Program-made: the position numbers and the translations under genes
The notes under the pieces: model-generated
What the model was told of the DNA's origin: nothing
The model's database searches: none
The model's input: only the letters and a program-made list of their open reading frames with translations
DNA from: Cryptomeria japonica
Lineage: Eukaryota > Streptophyta > Pinopsida > Cupressales > Cupressaceae
Direction: 5' to 3'
Length of the DNA: 64,000 nucleotides
Assembly: GCF_030272615.1 (NCBI RefSeq)
Contig: NC_081407.1
Location: 315,360,456 to 315,424,455, forward strand
Shown here: positions 57,095 to 64,000 of the stretch, in pieces
Numbering within the stretch: position 1 is the first letter of the stretch
How the letters are laid out: each line of letters opens with the position of its first letter

Positions 57095-57385
57095 AACCAT
57101 GCTCTATAATGTAATCAATTAGAATCAATCAGAGTATCAGATAGATAGACTATGCCTAGAAGATAGATCTTTCGATTCAAGGTTACGGTTGTGACCTATT
57201 CTACCAGGCCTATGTGCTGGTATGTTGAAACTCGATTGTTATCGATTGGATGTAATCAAATTTCATGCAATAAAACTATCCATTTTGCATTAACTCCATC
57301 ATATCTGTGTGTTTCCATTGTATTACTCTTACTAACCGGTTTGGATTGATATCCTTGAGGTCCCTCCTCACTGGTGACTACTTCA
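56576..57385 (+). repeat. 5' LTR of gypsy-2 (about 810 bp)
   Basis: Begins TGATGCAGGACCACC and ends GACTACTTCA. It shares the opening TGCAGGACCACC with the gag-protease element's LTR, but the rest differs. It contains an (AT)20 tract. Confidence 0.85.
57051..57090. repeat. (AT)20 microsatellite in gypsy-2 LTR
   Basis: Forty bases of perfect AT repeat. It lies about 300 bases before the LTR end, the rough place of a TATA element, so it may be an expanded TATA region; that is inference. Confidence 0.95.
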
Positions 57386-57399
57386 AGTGGTATCAGAGA
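57386..57399 (+). promoter_or_regulatory. primer binding site of gypsy-2
   Basis: AGTGGTATCAGAGA: TGGTATCAGAG fits initiator tRNA-Met. This differs from the TTGGTGA-type site of the Tat element. Confidence 0.9.
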
Positions 57400-57550
57400 G
57401 AAGTTTCATTCTAGAGGTTGCGTGTCCTAAATTTTGTTGTAGGGTGGCGGATTGCAGATCCAACCTGCAATTGCAAAGGACTACTGTGAATCAATTGCCT
57501 GAAGAGGAACTAGGAATGGTGGAGCACATGGGAATGCAAACCCTATTGTG

Positions 57551-58550
57551 ATGGAGATGTTGCGAGGAATAAAAGCCTGATTAGAAGCCGTGGAGATAGC
57601 CCAGAGAAGAGGCCAACATATTGAAGATGTAAGTGAAGATGAAGGAGAAGAAGGACCGACAAAATAAGTAAACCTACCAATAGTTGATCCGGATGAAGAA
57701 AGGTTTTTAAGGTTTTTGAGTAGGGTGAACACTAAACCTCATTTTACCCCACCAAAATATGATGGGAAGTTAGATTCAGATGAATTGATGGATTGGATCT
57801 CAGAGATGGATAAGTATTTTGATTTTGAAAACACTATAGAAGAGAGGAAGGTGAAATATGTCTGTACCTGGTTGAAAGCTCATGCATCTCTTTGGTAGAA
57901 GAATTTGCAAGTTGATAGACAAAGAAGACGTAAAGAAAAGATTAAGACATGGGATCAAATGATTGCTAAGTTAAAATCAAATTTTGTCCTAGCGAATTAT
58001 CAAGTAGATTTGTTCCAGATGTTGTAGAACCTGAGATAGAAGGAATCTAGTGTGAAGGAGTACATTGAAGCATTATACAAATTGAACATCAGATCCATAA
58101 ATGTTGATGATGAAGTTGAAAAAATTGCAAGATATTTGAATGGATGACATATGTCTATACAAGATGAACTCAGTATGATCAAATTGGAGAGTGTTGAAGA
58201 GGCTTACCACTATGCATTAAAGGCTAAAGAGAAATTGAATAAAAGACATGAGAAGAGATAGAGAGGTAGAGGTGGAAGGTTTATCGGAGGAATATTTCAA
58301 GGAAGAAGAGGATATACTAAAGGAAGAGGAACCAGTATAGATCAGAACAAGGATAACGAAGTGAGAAAAGAAGGTAATTCATACTGAAAGGATGATAGAA
58401 ATTTATACCGGAGGAGAGAACCAAATGGTTACCAAAATGAGAACTTTGGAAGACAAGACAAGAGGACATTTAGAGGAACCTTCTTTAAGTGTGGAGGAGA
58501 AGGACACTGTGCATTTGGATGTAAGAAGACAGAGGCTACCAGAAGAGAAG
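57551..58550 (+). pseudogene. gypsy-2 gag
   Basis: The frame is readable from MEMLRGIKA at 57551 (a true start slightly upstream is possible) through an acidic stretch to the capsid: PPKYDGKLDSDELMDWISEM, KVKYVCTWLKAHASLW, then WDQMIAKLKSNFVLANYQ and VEEAYHYALKAKEKL. A basic Arg/Gly-rich tail precedes a zinc knuckle at about 58491-58525 whose first Cys pair reads CGGEGHCAFGC-like with F-K-C before it (CCHC shape not fully regular). At least seven nonsense codons occur, several where Gln or Trp is expected. Confidence 0.88.
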
Positions 58551-59265
58551 TAGTGGTGGAAGAAAATCCCACTAGATCAAATAATAAACCAGAAGATGGA
58601 GAACTGTTGATGATGAGGAGAGATTTGTGTCATACTAGAGGAGATGAAGAACCCTTGCAGAGGAAGAATTTTTTCAAGACCAGATGTAAGGTATTCGGTA
58701 AGTGTTGTAAAGTTGTTATTGATAGTGGTAGTTTAGATAATCTTATTTCGGAAGAGATGTTGAACAAGTTGAAATTGGAGAGATTGAAACACCCTAAGCC
58801 TTATCAGATAGCATGGATTCAAGATGAACATAAGTTGTTAGTAAGTGAACAGTGTTTGGTAAAATTAAAAATAGGGAATTGTCATGATGAAGTTTTGTTT
58901 GATATTATGCTTATGGAAATTTGTCATCTTTTATTGAGAAGACCTTAGCAGTTTGATAGACGCGAAATACATGATGGAAGGAAGAATACATACACTATTG
59001 TGGCCAATAGAATAAAGTAAACCTTGTTACCTTTGGAGGAACCTTTGAAGAATTAAGTTTGTACAAATACCAGAATCTGTTTAGTAGATGGAAGGAAATT
59101 CATGGATGGACTGAGACATGAGAATGTGTGTTTTGCCTTAATTCCTAGGAAGAATGAGAGACTGGAACCAGAAGGAGAACACCTAGAAGAGATAAGAGAT
59201 TTGCTAACAGAATATGAGGACATCATTTCAAATAATGTACCTGATGGATTGCCACCTATTAGAAG
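58551..59265 (+). pseudogene. gypsy-2 protease and start of RT linker
   Basis: The active site is VVIDSGSLDNLISEEMLNKL (about 58711-58770), the C-terminal block HLLLRRP-stop-QFDRR (about 58924-58960, usual form LLGRPWQFDR, so Trp to stop). The conserved approach to RT is at 59200-59265 (a DGLPPIR block), where the solo LTR interrupts at 59266. Confidence 0.9.
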
Positions 59266-60057
59266 TGTATATGGTGAAAATGGATAACAATAAACAATAA
59301 TATTGAAAGACTAAAATGGATTCAACCACTAAACCCTAGCCTAACAACAACAAAGATCCACCATAACATATGAAGATTACCTAAGACAATGCAAATAACT
59401 CAAAATCACAAAGATTATACCATCACATGTCCACTAGGGTTTTGATCTCCATTCTTCCTATCTCCATTGATCTTGCTTGGTATACTTGCTCTCAGATTTT
59501 TGTATGCACAAGAGCTCAACAAAGAACGGAATGTGGTTGCAAGTAGAATTGTAGTCTAGTCAATTGATCAAGTAGTTAGGCATGTCTCATTAGGGATTAG
59601 GGTTTGACAATGAAGAAAGCATCTCCTTAAATAGAAGACACAATATGAAATGGAGGGTTAAGATTGAGAGGTGTAAAAAGAGAGGTCGGCTAGGATTAGA
59701 GGGTAGGTATAAGAAATACCAAAATAATGAAAGAGGTAGGTAGTGTAGGAAATAAGAGATGAATGACATGTGTCATGTGTAGAAAAAGATAATGAATTAA
59801 TTAAATAAATAAAGATTTATTTAATTAATAGAAGAAGTAGGACAATTAAATAAATAAAATATTTATTCAATTTAGGAAAGGGATAATTTAAATAAATAAA
59901 TGTATTTATTTAAATGAGAAATAAGGCTAGAAGAGGATAAATGAATTAATTAAATAAATAAAAATTTATTTAATTAATAGAAGAATTAGGCTTAGATAAT
60001 TAAATAAATAAAATATTTATTTAATTAGACATGACAATTTTAGGTGTCTACAAGAAG
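59261..60057 (-). mobile_element. solo LTR (787 bp) of a Tat-type gypsy family in gypsy-2 pol
   Basis: The insert 59266-60052 is flanked by AGAAG on both sides (59261-59265 and 60053-60057). On the minus strand it begins TGTAGACACCTAAAATTG, close to the Tat element's LTR start TGTAGACATCTAAAAATG, and ends TATACA. Removing it rejoins the DGLPPIR block with the SHCMNLVLGASLP block exactly as in intact relatives. Between about 59785 and 60030 it holds several AT-rich inverted repeats. No internal domain is left, so it is a solo LTR. Confidence 0.93.
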
Positions 60058-60935
60058 TATTAGTCATTGCATGAACTTGGTTCTTGGAGCTAGTTTGCCT
60101 AACAAAGTTGCACACCGGTTGACACCGACAAAGAATGACGAACTGAATAGACAAGTGGAGGATCTATTGAAGAAATGTTTGATCAGGGAGAGTTTGAGCC
60201 CTTGTGCAGTACCAACAATATTAGCACCTAAGAAGAATGGAGAATGGAGGATGTGTACTGATTCAAGAGAAATAAACAAGATCATAGTGAAATACCAGTT
60301 TCCTTTGCCTAGGATGGATGACATAATGGACTGTTTGAGTGGAGAAAAATATTTTATAGAGATAGATTTGAAGAGTGGATATCATCATATTAGGATCAGA
60401 GAAGGTGATGAGTGGAAGACAACATTTAAGACTAATGAAGGACTATATGAATGGTCGGTGATGCCTTTTGGATTGACTAATGTACCAAGTACTTTCATGA
60501 GGCTGATGAGTGTGGTATTAAATAAATTCTTGGGTAAGTTTGTTATTGAGTATTTGGATGACATTCTTATTTTTAGTAGAACAAAAGAGGAGCATCTGTT
60601 GTAGTTAAGACAAGTTTTGCAGAGGTTGAGAGAAGAGAAGTTGTTGATCAATATCAAGAAGTATATTTTCATGAAGGATGAGTTAGTCTATTTAGGTTTT
60701 GTGTTATCTGAGGATGGTTTGAAGATGGACCCTGAGAAAGTGAAAGCCATTATTGAGTGGCCTACACTAGAAAGCATTGGAGAGGTAAGATCATTTCATG
60801 GATTGGCTAGTTTTTATCGAAAGTTTATCAGAAATTTCAGTTCAGTTTATAGCCCTATGATTGAGACCATGAGAGGAGATCGGAAGGAATTCAAGTGGAA
60901 CACCAAAGAAAACAAAAGTTTTGAATTATGAAAAC
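60058..60935 (+). pseudogene. gypsy-2 reverse transcriptase
   Basis: Motifs: AHRLTPTKNDELNRQVEDLL, CAVPTILAPKKNGEWRMCTD, INKIIVKYQFPLPRMDDIMD, EIDLKSGYHHIRI, SVMPFGLTNVPSTFMRLM and the active site VIEYLDDILIFS, intact. A stop after HLL at 60603 replaces an expected Gln. The thumb continues: YLGFVLSEDGLKMDPEKVKA and VRSFHGLASFYRKFIRNFS. Typical chromovirus or closely related gypsy RT; whether a chromodomain existed cannot be seen. Confidence 0.93.
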
Positions 60936-61335
60936 AAAAAGTGACTGAGCAACCTGTGTTATCTTTACTAGATTTCAATAACGTATTTCAAGTGGATTAT
61001 GATGAAAGTGGAACAACAATAGGAGAACTTTTGAGTCAAGAAGGGAGAGCAGTAGCATATTTCAGTCAGAAATTGAATGATGCCCAGAAGAGATATTCAG
61101 TGTATGATCAGGAATTTTATGCCATAGTTCAAGCCTTGAAGAAATGGAGACACTACTTGTTTGCCTAAGGAGTTTGTTTTGTATACAGATCATCAAGCTT
61201 TGCAGTATTTTAATAGTCAGAGTAAGTTGAATCAGAGACATATGAGATGGGTAGAATTCTTGCAAAGTTACACCTTTGTTTTTGTAAGGCCTTCTCTAAA
61301 CCAAGCTTTGATTAACTTAGTTGACCATGTTTGAC
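60936..61335 (+). pseudogene. gypsy-2 RNase H, truncated
   Basis: FQVDYDESGTTIGELLSQEG (first acidic residue), VAYFSQKLNDAQKRYSVYDQ with EFYAIVQALKKWRHYL (Glu) are in frame. A one-base shift at about 61165 leads to EFVLYTDHQALQYFNSQSKL (Asp) and RHMRWVEFLQSYTFV. The end is degraded near 61290-61330 and the rest of pol is absent. Confidence 0.88.
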
Positions 61336-61374
61336 CCTATTTATAAATGCTATATAATACAATAGAATGGACTG

Positions 61375-62612
61375 TGTTAGACCGATAGATTTGTGAGAAA
61401 AGAAATTGAACCAAGTGTTACTACTTATCAAATTACCATTAGTTTCATATCCAAAGTCATACTATATTCTAGTCAGTTAGTATTACCGAATCATGCAGTC
61501 GGTACACACAGAGAAGTCGATATGAACAGTCTAGTCAGTTACTGAAGAAAGCAGTCACAGAGCACAGTATTCACCAAGCTTTTTATCGAGTAAAGGTTCA
61601 TGGCTACCGAGTGGTAAAGTTAACTCACCGAGTTGATATTCACCGAGTGAAACGTTTTACTAGATACATTGAACCTGGACATGCACATGAAAACATGTTA
61701 CAAGATCGAGGCACATCTAACCGTTTTTGCATTGGAAATTGCACTATGAGATTGTGTATGATTACAAGGCCAATCTAAACTTTGAGATATTTTGTTTAGT
61801 TATTCATTCAAAGAATCTTTTTGTAAGATCGAAGCAATGAATTAGATCACCGTTGTAAGAGATCTATATATACAACATGATTCTAGGGTTAGATATATGA
61901 CATGATATGATGTGATAAGAGATGCAATGAGATAGCAGTGTGTATGCATGAAGGAATACTGTTACAAAGACACAGAGAGGTCACCGAGAAGGTTATCAGT
62001 GAATAGTCAAAGAACAAAGTAAACAAAAGGGTTTACCGAGTTTCATTATGGGTTACTGAGGTAAGCTACAAGCTAGGTAATCTTATTCAAAGCACATAGA
62101 ATCTGCTTTAACATTTCAGATGTAAAGTTGCAGATATTTGTAATGATTATATTGTAATATTTTGAAGTTGTAAGAGAAACCTTTAACAGGGTTAAATACT
62201 CTAACCAAGTCTATAAATTGTAAATCCTTTAACCAGGTACTACACTTATATAGTGTTGTAAAAATCCTTTAGTAAGGTAGATCTAACTGATCTTAATACT
62301 CCTAACAAGGTAAGCTATCAGAAATAGCTAAATGTAGCTCTAACCAAGCATTCTTTTATTATTGCAGTAGTGAAGTTGTGGGTGCCATCCCCACCACAGT
62401 TTTTCTCTCTAATCAAGAGTTTCTGCGCGACCAAAATATATGTGTTATGGAGTGAATCATGTATGATTGTTATCTATTGATTATAGTTTTATTTTATGTT
62501 ACTACACTATTTTGTTTATGCATAACAGTAAGGTTATTACAAAAGAAAAGTTTTGGAGTACTGATTCACCCCTCCCTTCTCAGTACATTAGCTTTCCATA
62601 TTGGGCCTAACA
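61375..62612 (+). repeat. 5' LTR of copia-5 (1238 bp)
   Basis: Starts TGTTAGACCGATAG, ends TTGGGCCTAACA. It holds the CTTTAAC-GGT motif array (about 62175-62345), a CCCCACCACAGTTTTTCTC block (about 62388-62407) and the terminal GATTCACCCCTCCCTTCTCA (62562-62581). Confidence 0.88.
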
Positions 62613-62626
62613 ATTGGTATTAGAGC
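62613..62626 (+). promoter_or_regulatory. primer binding site of copia-5
   Basis: ATTGGTATTAGAGC right after the LTR; one transition from TGGTATCAGAGC. Confidence 0.9.
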
Positions 62627-62674
62627 TTGAATCTTGAAAAAGGGTTTAACCACCTAAAGAGAAATATCTTAACA

Positions 62675-63967
62675 ATGGAAGGCTACAAAAAATCTCGGAA
62701 GATTGTGCATCTTCACAAAGAGCTGGATAATGCAAATCAAGTGATTGCAGACATGCAGAGGCAAATGCAAAAATCTCTAAAAGTAAGGAGAAGATTATCT
62801 GATGACTTGCAGGATTCTCAAGAGCTAGTGGAACAAATCAAGACATCATCTAAGAAAAGTACATCTGAAGAAACTGAAGAAATGATTGGAATGTTGAAAG
62901 AAAATAACAAAGCATTGGCTGATCAACTAAAAGCAATGAAAAGAGAACATGAACATTTTAGTACACAAATGACTGAAAATCTAGATGCATTAAGGAGAGC
63001 TGAGGATAAAGCAAGAGATCTACAAAGAGAGAAACAACAACTTGAAGCTCTAGTATCTGATAAGGATGATGAAATCACAAGGTTAGCTGGTATTCAACAA
63101 AATATGACAGATCAACTAGGTTATGCTCATCATGAAGCAATTCTGAAGAATGATGAGAATCAATCATTGAAACTTGAAGTATTAAGGTTGACTGGTGAAC
63201 TTGAAATAGAAAAGAAATCCAAAGAATCATTGGAGAAAAGTTATGAAGCATCAAAGATGTTGGATGAGCAATTGAATACAAGAAGACTCTACAAAGATGG
63301 AGGACCTGGTTACAAAGGAAAAGACTCTACCGAGAAAGGAATTAATACTACCGAGAGAGGAGAATCATCAAAACAAGTTGAAAAAATAAATAACATCAAA
63401 AGGAAGAAGCCTATTTGCTACTACTATGGAAATCAAGGTCATACTGCCAACATATGCCAGATCAGAAAAGGTAAGCAACCGAATATCTCTAAGTCCAATG
63501 GATATTGTTATAATTGCAAAAAATATGGTCACATACCTAATCAATGTAGGACAAAGTCTGTTAATAACCATCAGAAGGAAAAATTCAAAGGGTTTTGTAA
63601 AATCTGCAATAGATATGGACATAGTACCAAGAAGTGCTGGTTTAAGCAAAAGAACTACATGAAGTATCCACACCGAGCAAACACTGGAGGTTACCGAACT
63701 CACACAGATTCTTACCGACAATATACAACAGTACCATGGGATTACAATACAAGGATATGGTGTGAATGTTGTGGAAGATATGGACATATAAGTGCCAACT
63801 ATTTTATAAGGTTTGGAATGAACAACCAGAGATCATGGAGAAATCCTAGTATGGCATGTTTTCATTGTCACAAAGCTAGACATTTAGCTGGAGATTGTAG
63901 AGATCAACCAAGAAGAGACACTGAGGAGATAAAAGAAAAATTCAAGATGATTTGGAAAAAGAAATAA
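62675..63967 (+). CDS. copia-5 first ORF: coiled coil plus five zinc knuckles, no capsid seen
   Basis: An open frame of 430 codons from the ATG at 62675 (MEGYKKSRKIVHLHKELDNA); the frame stays open upstream to about 62627 but without an ATG. Residues about 10-205 are charged with heptad-like spacing (DLQREKQQLEALVSDKDDEI), a strong coiled-coil candidate. Residues 248-408 hold five knuckles: CYYYGNQGHTANIC (second Cys lost), CYNCKKYGHIPNQC, CKICNRYGHSTKKC, CECCGRYGHISANY (last Cys lost) and CFHCHKARHLAGDC. No UBN2 capsid is found, although the ORF begins right after the primer site. The role as nucleocapsid-like RNA binder is inferred. After the stop at 63965 another ATG follows in the same frame at 63971 (MSDEESTLP) and runs off the window. 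Confidence 0.85.
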   Translation: MEGYKKSRKIVHLHKELDNANQVIADMQRQMQKSLKVRRRLSDDLQDSQELVEQIKTSSKKSTSEETEEMIGMLKENNKALADQLKAMKREHEHFSTQMTENLDALRRAEDKARDLQREKQQLEALVSDKDDEITRLAGIQQNMTDQLGYAHHEAILKNDENQSLKLEVLRLTGELEIEKKSKESLEKSYEASKMLDEQLNTRRLYKDGGPGYKGKDSTEKGINTTERGESSKQVEKINNIKRKKPICYYYGNQGHTANICQIRKGKQPNISKSNGYCYNCKKYGHIPNQCRTKSVNNHQKEKFKGFCKICNRYGHSTKKCWFKQKNYMKYPHRANTGGYRTHTDSYRQYTTVPWDYNTRIWCECCGRYGHISANYFIRFGMNNQRSWRNPSMACFHCHKARHLAGDCRDQPRRDTEEIKEKFKMIWKKK

Positions 63968-64000
63968 ATTATGTCTGATGAAGAAAGCACCTTACCTATC

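Larger units (their letters stand above)
56576..61374 (+). mobile_element. Ty3/gypsy element gypsy-2, 3' part cut
   Basis: 5' LTR (56576-57385), initiator-Met primer site, gag, protease, RT and RNase H in gypsy order. The coding frame is the same from gag through most of RNase H with nonsense codons only; it is split by a solo LTR at 59266-60052. The unit ends inside the RNase H/linker near 61330, next to the copia-5 LTR. Integrase is not in the window. Confidence 0.92.
61375..64000 (+). mobile_element. Ty1/copia-type element copia-5, 5' part only
   Basis: LTR, initiator-Met-type primer site and a long first ORF; the rest lies past the window. Termini are TGTTAGACC and GGCCTAACA, good inverted repeats. 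I place it in copia because the LTR shares the copia motif array and ends of the other copia LTRs here and because the ORF resembles the extended region of copia-A; no RT or integrase is visible to confirm this. Confidence 0.78.

Noticed and set aside
1-64000. tRNA, rRNA, or a host defence or biosynthetic cluster
   Set aside because: No cloverleaf-like tRNA, conserved rRNA segment or non-transposon enzyme could be identified; tRNA-like bits are primer binding sites only.

Overview
This window is nuclear DNA of a seed plant with a large, repeat-choked genome. A conifer or other gymnosperm is my guess from the very long elements and from families in which almost every copy is decayed, but nothing here proves it. 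I find no host gene that I can defend and no tRNA or rRNA gene. Nearly all coding signal is retrotransposon: at least five Ty1/copia units, three Ty3/gypsy units, several LINE pieces and solo or partial LTRs, many nested in one another.

Layout. 1-5778: minus-strand copia-1 (gag, protease, integrase, RT, RNase H), with its 5' LTR at 4703-5778 and only the tip of its 3' LTR at 1-136. 5779-14254: AT-rich DNA holding a short retroposon with an 18-bp target-site duplication (6262-6730), a minus-strand LINE with ORF1 and endonuclease but no RT (7500-10010), and the 3' end of a plus-strand LINE-like retroposon (10521-11470). 14255-15748: probable solo copia LTR. 16560-19943: decayed minus-strand copia-2. 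19944-23763: a short gypsy element with two LTRs that has gag and protease but no RT, RNase H or integrase. 24162-40497: a 16.3-kb gypsy element of the Tat lineage (gag, protease, G-patch-like segment, RT, RNase H, second archaeal-type RNase H, integrase), with a long antisense gene encoding a plant mobile domain protein between integrase and the 3' LTR. 40498-47430: a partial copia LTR, then copia-A (gag with a coiled coil and extra zinc knuckles, protease, partial integrase), then one LTR (44926-46502) that also ends a second copia fragment, copia-B. 47450-48639 and 56399-56575: a LINE RT split by copia-4 (48640-56393), a full-length copia with ATTTG target duplications. 56576-61374: gypsy-2, whose pol is interrupted by a 787-bp solo LTR of Tat type (AGAAG duplication). 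61375-64000: 5' part of copia-5, whose first ORF is a long coiled coil plus five zinc knuckles instead of a normal capsid.

How the parts work together. Each autonomous family carries the usual cycle: LTR promoter, tRNA primer site, Gag particle, protease, RT/RNase H, integrase. Almost every polyprotein has nonsense codons, many of the kind cytosine deamination makes, so the copies are mostly dead; the copia-4 RT (442 codons) and the copia-5 first ORF remain open. The best leads are the antisense plant mobile domain gene and G-patch segment of the Tat element, the capsid-less coiled-coil/zinc-knuckle ORF of copia-5, the gag-protease-only gypsy element, and motif arrays shared by otherwise different copia LTRs. 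All boundaries were read by eye.
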